DNA of 64,000 nt from positions 62,001-126,000 of the forward strand of contig JAWPGT010000061.1 of the NCBI GenBank assembly GCA_034638255.1, written 5' to 3'. Below the pieces are notes generated by a model. That model worked only from the letters and a program-made list of their open reading frames with translations, was not told the origin of the DNA and searched no databases. Positions within the stretch are counted from its first letter, which is position 1; every line of letters begins with the position of its first letter. This document shows, one piece after another, positions 33,386 to 48,693 of this stretch. The translations under genes and the position numbers were made by a program. This DNA comes from Coprinus comatus. Its lineage: Eukaryota; Basidiomycota; Agaricomycetes; Agaricales; Agaricaceae.

Positions 33386-36300
33386 ATGTCTGCCCCTCGG
33401 CCATCTCTTGCGGCGGAGGCTGCTAGGCAGCCCACTCAAGTCTGGGTACCCGATTTTAAGGAGGGCTATCTACCAGGATGGGTCCACAGCGAAGACGAGG
33501 AGGCAGCAGAAGTAGTGATGGAGAGCGGCGAGGTATGTGCACTCGGCTATATCGTCCTTGATTTACTTCTGAGGTGTCTATAGATCAGAAGAGTCCCATT
33601 TGATTCATTATTCAAGATGAATCCCCCAAAGTTTGACCGGGTCGACGATATTGCTGACTTAACCTTTCTCAACGAAGCAAGTGTCGTCCATAACCTTCGG
33701 CTAAGGTATTACTCAGGTGCTATATACGTGAGTGATCTCTCTAGGCTGCCCTTGACTATAAGCCACTAACCCAGTATACCTTTTGCAGACATACTCAGGC
33801 TTGTTCCTTGTTGCTATCAATCCATATCAGAATCTTCCACTATATACCGATGCGATAATTCAACTTTACCGAAATACGCGGAGAGATGATAACCCCCCTC
33901 ATATATTTGCAGTTGCTGAGCGAGCTTGGGTCAATATGGGTGGTATTGCGGGAGCAAATATTGATTGGTATTTGCTAGAGAAGAGTCGAGTTGTCGTGAG
34001 GAGTGAAGCAGAGAGGAATTTCCATGTCTTTTATCAATTACTTGCCGGTGATGAGGATCTCAGAGGTAAGTCTTTCAACTGCCTACTAACACGCGTCTGA
34101 CTGGCACCAAGAACAACTGTTGTTGGGTGGAGATGTATCGGATTATGAATATGTGAACAAGAGTAGACGTGAAATTGACGGTGTTGATGATAGAGAGGAG
34201 TGGAATGCTCTTAGGGTGAGTGTTCCCAACCTTGCTTTTTCAGCAATGCGTAAATGACTCTGTTCAGGCCGCCCTTGATGTAGTTGGGTTCACGCCAACT
34301 CAACAGTTTGATCTATTTCGAGTTGTTGCTGCAATATTGCATATCGGCAACATCGTTATTACTTCATCACGAGCAGACGACGCTATGATGCCCGATCCTT
34401 CTCAAGCAGAGCGCGTTTGTCACCTTTTGGGCCTTCCCGTTGCAGAATTCACACGGGCGTTACTACGACCACGAGCACTGGCTGGACGGGAATGGGTTAC
34501 ACAAGCACGAACTCGTCAGCAAGCTTTGGATGAACTCGCTGCCCTCTGCAAGACTTTATACGAGAAGTCCTTTGGTGCCCTTGTTGACCAGATTAACCTT
34601 GCTTTGGATCGCCCTTCTTCGAAATCTACATTTATTGGTGTGCTTGATATTGCTGGTTTTGAGATCTTTGAGGTCAATGGATACGAGCAGCTTCTCATCA
34701 ACTATACCAACGAGAAATTGCAACAATTCTTCAATCATCACATGTTCATTTTAGAACAAGAAGAATATGCCCGCGAACACATCAAATGGGACTACGTCAA
34801 CTTCGGATTAGACCTACAACCAACCATCGACCTCATTGAATCTAGTGGCAATGTCATCGGTATTCTCAGCTGCTTGGACGAAGAGTGTATTATGCCCAAA
34901 GCAACTGATCTCACATTCACCAACAAGTTACACATGATGTGGGCAAGTAATGATGAAGAAAACGAAGAGCGGCATCAGGGCAAGGATAAATATGAGCCGA
35001 CACGATTTGAACAGGGTTTCATTATTCAGCATTATGCGGCAAAGGTCGACTACCGGACGGATGGATGGTTAGAAAAGAACAAAGACCCTCTGAATGACAA
35101 CCTTACTCGCGTTCTTGCTGCATCCTCGGAGAGGTATATTGCATCACTGTTTGCCGAATACAATGACGGTCCTGTGCCAGGAGGTGCTAACAATATCTTC
35201 AATGGTGGCAAGAAGCGTGCTCTGAAGAAGGGTGCATTCAGAACTGTCGCCCAACGCCATAAAGAACAACTATCAAGTTTAATGTCTCAGCTACGGTCAA
35301 CACAACCCCATTTCGTTCGATGTATTGTCCCAAACAACATGAAAAAACCCAATCGCATTGATGTTCCAATTGTACTCGACCAACTACGTTGCAATGGTGT
35401 TCTAGAAGGCATCCGAATTGCACGTTTAGGTTATCCCAATCGACTTCCGTTCGTGGAATTCCGCCAACGTTACGAAATATTAACGCCCGATGTTATACCT
35501 CGTGGATATATGGATGGACGTGAAGCATCTCGTAGGATGATTAGTGTTCTTGAATTGGACGAGAGCATATACAAGATTGGTACTTCCAAGATTTTCTTCA
35601 AGGCAGGTGTATTGGCCGAACTTGAAGAACGTAGGGATAGTCTGTTGTATGACTTATTCACTCGCTTTAAAGCCGTCGGATTGAGTTGGTCTCGTAGAAG
35701 GAAGTATTTGATGATTATGAATCGTGCTGTGGCTGCTAAGATGATACAAAGGAATGTACTGGTGTATAAGGATCTACGTCCTTGGCCTTGGTGGAAACTT
35801 TATACTTCAATTCGACCTTTACTTGCTGCTACTAGGAGTGATGATGAGCTGGAAAGGAAGGAAGCAGAATTGGCGGAGATTAGAGAGAAAGCTGAACGGG
35901 ATCAACAAGCGCGTGAAGCTTTGGAAAGCTTAAAGATGACGTTGGAGTCTGAGAAGAAGAAAGTGGAGGAGGAATTAGAGGCGGAAAGAGCTTTGGCTAT
36001 TGATAAGGACGACCTTTTAGAAAGAAGTAAGAAGAGGGAAAGTGAACTGGAGGAGGAAGTCAACGCGTTGCAGAGTGATCTTGATTTGTTGGACTCGCAA
36101 CTTGATAGAGCAATGAGATTACAAAAGGAGAGCGAAGATAAATATTTGTCATTGAAAGACGCCTTTGAGCAAGCTGCCGAACATCTTGTTCGTATGGAAA
36201 CGGAGCAGAAGGAGTGGGTTCAAAGAGAAGCAGAATTGGTAGAGGAATTGAATGGAGCAAAGGAAGAGTGTGATACGCTACTCCAAAATCAGGAGGAACT

Positions 36301-39300
36301 TCGGAAGGTGGGCGAAGAGTTGAAGAATATTGCTATTCAACAAGAGGAAGATCTAAATCGCACAAAAGAAAGGTTAGAATCAAATAGTAAAGAACTTGAA
36401 GGGAAACTGGAAGCCGAGCAGAAAGCCAAGTAAGTATCTCGTCTGTAAACTTTGGTTGCCGTTGGCCTAATCAATGGCTCAGGGATACATTGAAAGCGAA
36501 AGCCACCAGCCTGGAAGACGAAGTTCGTATTGCCAAAGAGCAACTTGCAGAAGTGACGCGGTCCGCCACGGATTATGCTGATATGATCACCAAGAAGGAA
36601 GATCAGATCAAGCAGCTCTCGCAAGAGTTTAATCAAATCCGAGTTGAAGGTGCCAAGAGACAACAAGAAATAGCTGGACTTCGTAGTCAAAAGGCGACTA
36701 TTGAAGCTCAGCTTCAGTCGGAAAAGGATGATCATGCACAAGAGCAAAACACCCGAATTGGTTTACAGAAAGAGCTCGATGATCTACGTTCTCTCTTGGC
36801 CGCAAAAACGAGTGAAGAAACGCGTCGCAGTGAAGTTGAGAAGAGTAGGGAGGCTGAGTTGGGTTCTTTACGCACCCAAGTTGACGAGTTGAAGCAAGAA
36901 CTTGCTGAAGTACGGCGAAAAGCGGTGGAGGTACAACAGAAGCTGGAGCTGGAGAAGACAAACGCTCAACGAGACCATCGTACCCTCGAATCCAGTTATA
37001 ATTCCCTACTCAAGCGCGAGGGTGATGCCTCGTCACAACTCTCTAAAACAAAGGCAGATCTTGCTGAAGTTGAGAAGTCAAAGCGAACGATAGAGTCTGA
37101 ATTGCAGGTTCTGAGAACAAGGCAGATTGAGATGGACACTCAGCTTGGCGACGCGCTCAAACAAGTAGAGGTGAATACAGATTCCTGTTCTTCGATGAAA
37201 GTCGTCTAACTTATTGTTGTAGGGACTGGAGCGCCAGCGTAACGTTGCTCAAGCCCGTTACAAAGATTTCGAGGATGTTGTTTTGGAACATCAGCGTGAA
37301 AAAGAGAATCAACTCCGACAACTAGACACAGTCCGAAAACAACTTGAAGCTGAATCAACGAAACGTGCCGAATTGGAAAAGGCCTATACAACTCAGAGGT
37401 CAGAGTTGAAGCAGCTTAAGGATCGTAGTATTAAGATGGAAAGAGAACTTAATAAAGCTCTCAAGGACATCAAAGATCGTGAATGGGACATTAAGCAGCT
37501 AGAGTCCAAGCAAGACAAGACTATCGTTGAACATGTTCACGTCTTGGAGGAAGCTAAACGAGTCACCGATCGACAATTGGCGGAGGCTCAACTGGAGCTG
37601 CAGAAGAATCACGCATATATCCGGTCATTAGAAAAGACAAAGGGGCGGTTGATGTTAGAGGCAGAAGATTTAGCCAGGGAGACGGAGAAAGAACGCCTGG
37701 AACTACGGAGCAAGGAGAAGAATATTAAATTACAGGAGGAAAGAGCAACCAAGGCCCTTGCAGATGTTGACAAGGAACGGTTAGCAAAGGAAGCCGCCGT
37801 CTTGGAGGTTCAACGTTTGAAATCTCAACTAGAGAGTACTCGTAATCAGGCTGCAGAAATCGTGGAACAACTCGCATTTGTTCAACGTGCCAAGGATAAC
37901 CTGGAGAATGAATTAGAACGGCTTGCTAATGAGAGTGGTGGATCTGAATCTTTGTCAAAGGTCCAAAGGCAATATGAGACTCGGATATCTCAGCTTGAAG
38001 AACAATTGGAGGAAGCAGAGATGGCTAAAGTAACTTCAAATAAAATCAGGGAAAATATCGAACGTCAGCATGCGGAGATCCGTCGTCTTATCATGCATAG
38101 TGGACCACGAGATAGTGACTTCCAGAATAGACTACTTCAAAAACTTCAATCGGTGGACAACATGCTCGACCGCGAGATGTCACGGAAAGGACCAAGAAGG
38201 AGCGGTGCGAATGAGCTGCAAACTCTTGCAAACCTCACTCCAACGAAGAACAAAACCTCTCCTCCTTCCGTACCACACATTGATCGCGAGGCGCAACGGG
38301 CTCGTGAGGATAGTGATAGGCAGGTTGCTGCACTCAAGCAACATGTACAAGTTTTGGAACTTCAAATGGCTGCTTCAGAACGAGTCCGCCATCACCTTGA
38401 AATTTCCCTCAAAGAATTGTCCTCTGAACTTGAGAATAGCGATGGTTCCAAACAGTTCTTGCAGCAATATCGTGCAAGGCTGACAAAGGAAAATGCAAGA
38501 CTTGCGGAATTGCTTAAAGATGAAGCAGATGCTCGTCGGGCTGCTGAAGCTGCACAAGCCGAGGGTATCCAAGTAATGTGGAACAAATTCCAAAAAACTA
38601 TTGCTAATGAGCGAGAGAGCTATTCCCGTCTTGAAGAGTCTCGTAAAGCCCTGGCAAGTCTTTATCTTTTCACAATGTCTGAAGTACTAATTCAACCTCC
38701 AGTTGATACAACAACGAACTGCACAAGGCGAGATTGAAGCTCAAAAGACACAACTTCGCGAGTTCACGGTTGTTAAGAAACAACTTCAACAAGAGGTTAC
38801 TGATCTCCGCGATCAACTCCAGGATGTCAGAAATGAAGCTGCAAGTGCGTTGTTTATTGTACGTGACAAGGGAATCCATATTCATCGATTTAACAGATGC
38901 TAAACGTCAATTGCAAAAGAAGCTTCAAGATGACGAGTTGAAAACAAGTACCTCCGCAGCCGCAGAGTCTGGTACGCTATTCTTAAATTCATTCGAATTA
39001 GTACTAAATAAATTACTGCAGAACTTAAGACGGTTATTGAATCATATCAGCAGAAAGAACAAGGATACTTGGAGCGCCTTGAGGCTACTGAAATTGCCAG
39101 GGCAACCGCTGCTCGTGGTGAAGCCTTTGCCCGACGTCAAGTTGAAACACTTGAAAAAGCGCTTGCAGACACCAAGGCTGAACACAAAGGAATCAAGGAT
39201 AAATATCACTCTTCTGAGAAGAAACTGCGAGCACTTGAATCAAAACTTGAAGATGAAGGACGTGAATCTTCTGACCTTGCTGTGATTCAAAAACGACTTG

Positions 39301-40661
39301 AAGAAGAACTAGAAGACGAACGAGAGCAACATCAAAAGGATCTTGCAGAACGTGACTTTACTATTGATCAGACAAGGAAGAAGTATCAATGTAGGTTTGC
39401 TTGACTTGTGTCGACGATCCCATTGGTTGACTATGAACTACGTTTAGCTGAACTTGCTCAACTAAGTGAGGAACTTCAATCACAGAGAGATGCCTTGAGT
39501 CGAGTTCGTGAAGAGAGTCGCAAGATTCGATCTGACTTTGATGAACTTCAGCTACGTTATGATGATGAAGTTTATAATAGTGGAGGTTGGAAGAAGGAGA
39601 AGGAGCGTATGGACACGAAGATCAAGGACCTTACCAAAGCCTTCGAATCATCAACCCAAGCACAGACTGAACAACAAACTCAGATTGTTGCATTACATCA
39701 ACAAGTTCGAGAATTACGAGGAGTGTTGGATGATGCAGAATCTGAAAGAGCAATGTTGCAAAAGGCTAGACGGGCCTTGCAAGCCGAATTGGAGACTATC
39801 AAATTGGATCATGTGGACACCAATAAGACAATGACGGAAACTGAGTACCAGAGGCTACAGTTGGAGAAGCAAGATTTGGAGAGAAGTTTGGAAGAACAAG
39901 GAGATCGTGTGCAACAGGCATTGAATAAGATGATGAAAACAGAAGCTTATGCGACAGAATGTTTAGAAGCGCTTGAGAAAGTTAGGACGGAGAATGTAGA
40001 GCTTGATCGTCAAAATGTAAGTGATGGGAGTAATATTATACTGACATTCGTCACTCATGTTTACATCTTAGGCTCACTTGGAGAAGCAAGTCAAAGAGCT
40101 CAACGTCCGTATTGTTGACCTCGAGACGAAGTCTTATGCAAATTCACCAAGACCTGCAACTGTTTCGAGACGGACAGATAGTCGTATAGAAGAATTAACG
40201 AGCCAATTGAGTCAAAGCAATCGTGATAAGAGTACATTGGGTCGCTCAGCAGAAAAATTAGCAAGAGATGCGAAATTTCAACAATCTGAATTAGACAGGC
40301 AGAGGTTGAAGTTTGAGGAAGAAAGAAAGACATATGAGACCCGGATTAAGGATTTGAGGGGTGCGCTTGATACCGTGGTATGTAGTAATTTCTTTCATCT
40401 TCGTTCTTATTACTTGAATAACGCGTACGCATTTTACAGCAAACAAAAGAACATGAATTACAGGCCTCAAATCGCCGGGTAACTCGTGAAGCCGTTGACT
40501 ACAAACAACGCGCACTCAAGTGAGCGTACCTATTAATTATTAAATAATCATACTAAATACTGAGGAATAGTCTTGAAATGGAACTTGAACGGCTACATAA
40601 CCGATTAGGTAGACCTGCATCTTCTGTGATTGGATCTCCTGCAAGTTCACCTCGGAAATGA
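33386..40661 (+). CDS. MYO2-like: Class II myosin heavy chain lacking P-loop and switch I
   Basis: The gene encodes a conventional myosin II of about 2100 residues that should drive the cytokinetic ring. The head has [28 protein letters not shown] near 33785, [12 protein letters not shown] near 33893, switch II LDIAGFE near 34645, the actin-binding stretch [10 protein letters not shown] near 35310, and a converter region with [16 protein letters not shown] near 35535. An IQ-like segment and a very long coiled coil (35830-40600) follow, ending in a Ser/Pro tail ([10 protein letters not shown]). Between AERAW-VNM and [15 protein letters not shown] (33915-33960) the usual stretch of roughly 80-110 residues is missing. 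That stretch holds GESGAGKT and the NNNSSRFGK switch I. The reading frame is kept and no splice sites explain the gap. Without both elements ATP hydrolysis is not expected. Either the allele is altered or the assembly collapsed locally. Confidence 0.92.
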
Positions 40662-40957
40662 TCATGATCACGATTTTACGAAATTTAGGATTTTTAGAAT
40701 TACTTTTCAGTTCCACCCATCATATAATTCCATGCGCATCTGTATTTTTATGTATTTTTTGGGCTGGTTTTTTTTTCTGTAATAAATTTCTCTACAGTGG
40801 CATTCACTTCTTTCTCAGCTATGTATAATCAAGAGAGTGCATTGCCCCCCCTGAATGAAAAGAAGAGTTATAACAGAACCAAATATTTGTTTATTTTGTG
40901 CCGTCTTGTCATCAATTTCAAAAATACTTAAGCTTTCTGCCTCCTGCTCCTTGATTA

Positions 40958-42902
40958 ATGTTTCTCGTGCTCAAAGGACGGCCAACGTCTTTTGTACCTA
41001 GGATATCACGCCTTCTTGCGACATTGACACCATTGACGTCTTCCGTTCCTTCCGAACCTATACCTGCACCTACGCCCACACCTGCTCTTACTCCTACACC
41101 TACGTCTACACCTACGCCTTCACTTACACCTACGCCTACCGCGGGACATGATACAACAACCACTACAGCCGAAGATCAGGATGAACCTCCTCCAATAATC
41201 AACATTTCCACCATCACTACAACCGAATCGGACTCGGACTCGGACTCGGAATCGCTATACCAATACCTTAGATCAAGAAGACCACTAATGTCGAGTCCGA
41301 CTTCGAATCCACCCTCATCGGAAAGGGACTCGACAACAAGAACAAGTTTGTTAGAGAGTTTATCTAAATTTCTTGAAGCACAAAATACTTTAAAAATACA
41401 AATTCCACCACCGGTGATACCGAAGAAAAATAGTGTTATCTATGATAGGAGAAATCTAAGTAGGAATAATGATCACGATGTGGAACTGGATCCGATATTT
41501 CAAGTACGTGTTGTTGTTTTTTTCTTCTCAATTTGTGGTTTATACCACATTCCAAATTGATATTTCTTGTTTCAGGTAAAAGATAGAGATGGTTTACTTG
41601 AAAAACGCCGCCAGAAGACGTTGATGAGAGTGAAAGAGATTATTTCTAGGAGATATGGTCCGAGGTATAGAGTTCAACCGTTTGGAAGTGTGAAGTATGG
41701 TGCTGCTTCGGAAAATAGTGATATGGATTTAGTTATTCTTGTGAGTTCTTGGTCCGTCTACCTATATACGGTGGTGAACTAAGTAAGTGTGGTTAGGATC
41801 TTAGACGGTATAATGGATTCACACCTGAAGAGCCATTAACAAGTAAGTCGTTTTTGCATACCTTTTGTGTATCTGTAAAGCTGATTGTTCGTAGCTATTT
41901 ATGACATCACGTAAGACTTGTATCGGGTTGGATTATGGAGTTGAGTATTGACACGAAACTATTTCTAGGAGACTTGCTGGAACACTTCGACAGGGAGGAT
42001 TTAAAAACGTAATTGCCATTCCCGCAAAAAAAGTTCCAATTGGTATGTTAATCCAACAACTATATATGACCTAATTTAAAAAAAACGTAGTCAAATTCCA
42101 GGATTATTATACGGGCATTGAATGTGACATTAACGTGAATGACCAAACAGGTTATTACAACACACAGATGTTACTACGCTATTGTGAATTATCACCACAT
42201 TTGAGAAGATTACTTATGGCTATTAAACGATGGGCTAAACCTCGTGGATTGAATTCACCTTGTCCTCTTGAAAAGGGTACACCGATTACATTTAGTAGTT
42301 ATGCATTTGCTTTGATGACTGTTGGGTTTTTACAAGTAAGCACCATGCGTTTTTGTTTGAGAGGGGTTATGGTGATTGAAATATGCCTAGTCTCGAGGGT
42401 TGTTGCCAAATCTACAGGAGAATATATCTCCAACAGTACGCCCACATTTTTTTTGGAATAGGCATCCTTCGTATCTATGTGACCTTCGGTACAACTGGGT
42501 TGTGAGACCAAACTATCAAGACAATGAACAGGTTACCACTGATAAATTGTTGTTTCGTTGGTTCAAGTGAGTAAATAATGCAAGTTGGGAAGCCTAGACT
42601 AATTATCTGCAGATTCTGGAGGGATTTTGATCCTCGTAGAGAAATGGTTGATATTCGGCTGGGTGGAATTACTCTTCGAAGGGAAATAACTGGGAGAGAT
42701 AGCCAACTGTTGAAGCAATGGGAGAATGACGAGATGTGTGTGATTGACCCGTTTATTCTGCCGAGGGTGAGTGTTGTAGATGAATTTAATATATGTATGT
42801 GAGCTGAGGATGGTACAGAATGTTACAGGGAATATTACGGAGCGTGCGATGGATGAATTCCAAAGTGCATGTGAAGAAGCAGTTGTGGCTATGAGACAGT
42901 AG
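40958..42902 (+). CDS. Cid1/Trf-like non-canonical poly(A) or poly(U) polymerase
   Basis: The N-terminal 140 residues are low complexity: a basic/hydrophobic start (MFLVLKGRPTSFVPRISRLL), Pro-Thr repeats, and a run of Asp-Ser. The catalytic core has the nucleotidyltransferase motif PFGSVKYGAASENSDMDLVIL near 41680, with its DxD pair. A third Asp lies in GIECDINVND near 42120. RRLLMAIKRWAKPRG near 42205 and a PAP-associated region (CVIDPFILPR near 42745; NVTGNIT near 42830) complete it. The architecture fits terminal nucleotidyltransferases that add A or U tails to RNA. The N-terminus could be a mitochondrial targeting sequence, but this is only suggestive. The stop is 50 bp before the kinase gene's ATG. 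Confidence 0.82.
41042..41250 (+). repeat. Coding minisatellites: Pro-Thr and Asp-Ser repeats
   Basis: A 6-12 bp unit of the type ACACCTACGCC/ACTCCTACACC is repeated from about 41050 to 41140 and encodes alternating Pro-Thr. A second short run, GACTCGGACTCGGACTCGGA near 41230, encodes Asp-Ser. Both lie in the disordered N-terminus of the nucleotidyltransferase gene and are likely to vary in length between strains. Confidence 0.75.
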
Positions 42903-42951
42903 ACAAGAATAGATTTTTGTAATAAGTGATTGTTAGTTGTTAACGTCCACC

Positions 42952-45126
<2,175 letters not shown>

Positions 45127-46000
45127 TTAAACCGGGGTAGATGAACGAATCCTTCTCAAAATCCATGGGTTTTTTGTCTCTTTCTTTTTGCTTGTCCTTG
45201 TCGAATTTCGCTTTCGTTTTCTATATTGTTGCTGTTGCTATGGATATGGACGTCTCTCTCGAATTTGGATCTGGAGAAAAACTTGAGGCCTTGTTTATGT
45301 ATAAAAAAAACATATTTTTTTGACTTTTTCCCCTTTTACTATTCTTGTAAAGGAAAGGGGACTTCTTCAGCTTCAATGCTCCTTGTCTTGATTTTCTTGT
45401 ATGCACTGCCCCGTCCTCGTTTGTTTATATGTCATGTTGTACATACGTTCTTCGAGTCGTTTTTTTCGTTTTTTTTTTGTTTGAATCCAGATACAATATG
45501 TTCATTGTTACTCTCCTGCTGGATTTTTTTTTCTGGTAGAGCTATGTACAAATAGCGATGTATAAAAAGTTTGGCATTGACATTGTCATGTACTCAGTGT
45601 ACAAAAAGAGAGATTTTGTCTTCTTTTTTTATATATATCTTTCTTTCAGCATTGTTTAATGTTTAACTACATAAGGGAGTGAGAGAGCGTGTGGAGTTTT
45701 ATTTTTGACCTGCAATTTTGTATATATAAAGAAAAATAGAAAGAAGTGGGATTAACAATGAAGAACGAAAGGACCACCACTAAAAAGTGGGTTTGGGTAT
45801 ATATATAAAAGAGAGAGAATAATGGGTAACGCTTGGAAGAATAAATCGAGTTAAAAATTCATCTATAATTCATCATTAGTAGACCGAAATAATATAACAC
45901 AACAGATTGAAGACAACTCACCCCCTCCCCTTAAAAAAAATCCATGACATAGACAATAGACATAAAGACGAATACCAGCACTCAATACAAGGATATATAC
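45127..46000. other. Intergenic region between convergent genes, T-rich, no gene seen
   Basis: The first 500 bp after the kinase stop are pyrimidine-rich on the plus strand with several T8-T9 runs, as expected for 3' untranslated sequence. The remainder is AT-rich with TATATA runs near 45630 and 45800. No protein or RNA gene is recognisable. Confidence 0.5.
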
Positions 46001-46998
46001 CTAATCAAACCGACCATACTGCAAAAACTCACTACCCCTTCCTTGTCCTTGATTTTGAAAATCCCATTTTCCATCATTTCCAACATTAGGATGATAACGT
46101 GAAAGTGGCATTTGCCAAATATGTTTATGACCTTTGTTGTGTTGGATCATTGCGTATCGAAGTGTGAGTGTTGAGATTAGGAAACCTGTTATTATTGTTA
46201 TTGAGTGGTTAAAACAGAAAACAGAAAAAAAGGGAAAGTGGAGGGAAACGTACAAATCACAAATTCAATCCATATGAAAGATTTAAGTGCTTGTGTGTTT
46301 TTACACCATGTACGTTCATCAGGAAATTCTATAGGAAAGAGAAGAATCAGTCCCAGTCAAAGTAACACTAAGAATGTAAGACTTTACCAATAGGTATACT
46401 ATCACAATTCATAGGAATACCAGACCATCTCGAAGTAGAAAACGCACTGAAACCTATAATAATTTCAATCTCAACAAACGTATAACTTCGAACGAAGTAA
46501 ATTACAAATAAAAACACGTACCAAGCCAAAGAAGACTCAACACTCCAAACACAACAACTTCAACATGTGCACGAGAAGTATACGCATTCTTCACGGTCAA
46601 ATCCGCAGTCAACCTAATGAGAAATAAATAATAATGACAATACATGATTAATTAACGCAATTTACAGCAGTAAGAGTTGGTCACTTACAGGAATAGCAAA
46701 AGAACGAGAGTAGCAATCGATAATCCAAGTGGGAACAAATCTGCGGCATCTACGCGGTGGATGTTAGTTTTCTCTATCCTTTTTCAATGCAACAAGAAGG
46801 CGTCTTACAGAAGAAATCTTGAAATTGATTGATACGAGCGGCGAGTGCGAGAACGGTGATATTGACGATGAAAAGAAGTACTGGAAACCACAGTTCATTC
46901 ACATTGTGATTTATTAATAGCCCATTTGTGGAGTTCATTGGAGTTATGTGCTTACTTTGTGCCGCTATTTTCTTCTTGCCAGCAGGAGAAAGGGTCAT
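46001..46998 (-). CDS. MARVEL-like four-helix membrane protein
   Basis: Six or more short exons run from ATG 46998 to the TAG at 46001. The start gives MTLSPAGKKKIAAQ, which joins a first membrane helix (LLFIVNITVLALAARINQFQ near 46850). A second helix is LFPLGLSIATLVLLLFL near 46720, a third lies in VEVVVFGVLSLLWLG near 46560, and a fourth in SITIITGFLISTLTL near 46190. A loop SAFSTSRWSGIPMNC precedes the last helix. The tail is polar (KHIWQMPLSRYHPN...). The topology resembles fungal MARVEL-domain proteins of plasma membrane or vesicles. No enzymatic motif is present. An earlier, non-ATG extension of the frame was rejected because the intron at about 46960 joins the ATG exon neatly. Confidence 0.65.
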
Positions 46999-47138
46999 GA
47001 CTAAACGCAAAACGGAGATGGTATAAAATAAAAGAGGGAGAGAACTGCAGAGAAGAAATCTGACAGTCCAGTGTCCATGGAACAGTTGGATCAAATACCT
47101 TGACAACCAAAAGAATAAATGTTAAAAAACATAAAAAA

Positions 47139-47230
47139 TGCATTAAGAGGGAATCGAACCCCCGGCGGGTCGAATTCCTCGAAAGTAATTCGATTGGCAA
47201 CGACCCAGGTTACCACTACCCCATTAATGC
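47139..47230 (-). tRNA. tRNA-Gly (anticodon GCC), with a 21-nt intron
   Basis: On the minus strand a full cloverleaf can be drawn. The acceptor GCATTAA pairs perfectly with TTAATGC, followed by discriminator A. The D stem GGGT/ACCT encloses AGTGGTA. The anticodon stem GGTCG/CGACC has the loop TTGCCA...T. The T arm is GGGGG-TTCGATT-CCCTC. The anticodon is GCC. About 21 nt (ATCGAATTACTTTCGAGGAAT) sit after position 37, the standard place for a nuclear tRNA intron. T6 follows the 3' end as a polymerase III terminator. The gene lies between the MARVEL-like gene and the RRM gene. Confidence 0.9.
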
Positions 47231-47340
47231 TTATGTATTATCAGCGCCTAAAAGCAATATAGATACGTGATAAAAAATATGAAACGGGACATTCACACCC
47301 AAGGCAAGTCACACCAGCTAACTATCCAGGATCCTTGTCT

Positions 47341-48539
47341 ATGAGTTCCTCTGAGGACCAAACTCTTGACGCCTATATCATCGATAAATCTACCATTTAC
47401 ACAAACAACGATGTGCTAAACAGCCACCTTTCATTTCCTTCACCAATCCCTGAAGACCACCAACCTAAACCAGAAACGTCTTCACAATCTCGGACATCAC
47501 AACTCTGCAAAGACCGTATATTCGTTGGAAATATCCATAGCACTGTCGATGAGTGCGTTCTCACATCTTAACGTAACATTCTCCCTCTCATAGTCTGATC
47601 TTGACTTGTACCAGGTACACGTTGTTTCAAGTCTTCTCCAAGTTCGGCAAGATCACCCACCTCGATTTTCTGTTTCACAAGAGCGGACCTCTCAAAGGCA
47701 AACCACGTGGTTATGCATTTGTTGAATATGTAGACGAATATGTGAGTTACCTCCTTGTCCCGTCTGTCAAAGAAATCCATTACTCATCCCGGGTCATCCG
47801 TTCGGTTTCGTCTTCAAAAACGACCATGTTTTACGACACAAATACTGCCCAAAATCTTGTTGGTGCAGCTCCCTGGGGATGACTTATGGATGAACAAAAA
47901 TTCATGTCTTCAAGGGATTATTCAGAAGCTAATTTTATCATCTTCAGGGTGCGCAGAAGGCAATTGTATCAGCCAATGATAAGCTTCTTCGCGGCAAAAA
48001 GCTGCAGGTTACATCTGCCCATCAAGCACCAATGGATTCGGGGAGTGGAGGAAGTAGTAGCAAAGGGAGGAGGTCTATGATGGAGACAGGACGCCCAACA
48101 ACACTCAGCCTGTTGAAGAGTGGATCGTCTGCCAAACCCATTGGGTACGTCCACCAAGACCTTTATCTTATCATACTTCTTGCGTTAATGCTATGGTGTT
48201 TTCAGGACGGCTGCAAAGATTGCAAGGATGGAAGCGAAACTGCGGCAACTGGAAGACAATCCAATGATCATCCCAGCTCAGTCTGCGCCACTACACCCAT
48301 CCCTACCACTTAGACCACCATCTCCCACATCAGTACTACCACAAGTAAAACAAGTCATTCCGCCTAAAGTTCAGAAACCAGCTCCAATTCATGCACCATC
48401 CACCCCAACTTCACTCACAACGTCACTCTTCAAAGGAAGTTCGTTGACGTCACCTCCAGCCAATTCATCTCATGCTGTAAAGCCAGCCAAATCAAAACTA
48501 ATTGGTGTCAGGATCAAACCAAAGGAGAAGGACAAATAG
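47341..48539 (+). CDS. RBM18-like RRM protein
   Basis: Four exons encode one RNA-recognition motif. RNP2 is DRIFVGNIHS near 47515 and RNP1 is PRGYAFVEY near 47705, with FGKITHLDFLFHKSG between them. HKSG and the short spacing resemble RBM18-type proteins. After the RRM (KKLQVTSAHQ near 48000) come a Gly/Ser linker and a short helix (AAKIARMEAKLRQLE near 48210), and then a Pro-rich C-terminus ending in basic residues. The second intron (about 206 nt) is longer than its neighbours. The role in RNA metabolism is inferred from the domain only. Confidence 0.8.
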
Positions 48540-48693
48540 AGGTAGGAGGTCGGAGTGAGTGCGCACAAAACGTTCATACCTATAATTTGTATCAAACTGC
48601 TTGGGTAATAACTTTCGATTTTTGGTGTATGTCAAATTCATATAATGTATGAACACACGAAAGCATGATGAAAAAAGAAGATAATGAAACCAA

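Noticed and set aside
40918..41163. Minus-strand Val/Gly-repeat frame
   Set aside because: It is the antisense reading of the Pro-Thr minisatellite in the nucleotidyltransferase gene.
46774..47106. A longer N-terminal extension of the MARVEL-like protein beginning upstream of 46998
   Set aside because: It lacks an ATG start and runs toward the tRNA gene; the ATG at 46998 followed by a clean intron gives a normal N-terminus.
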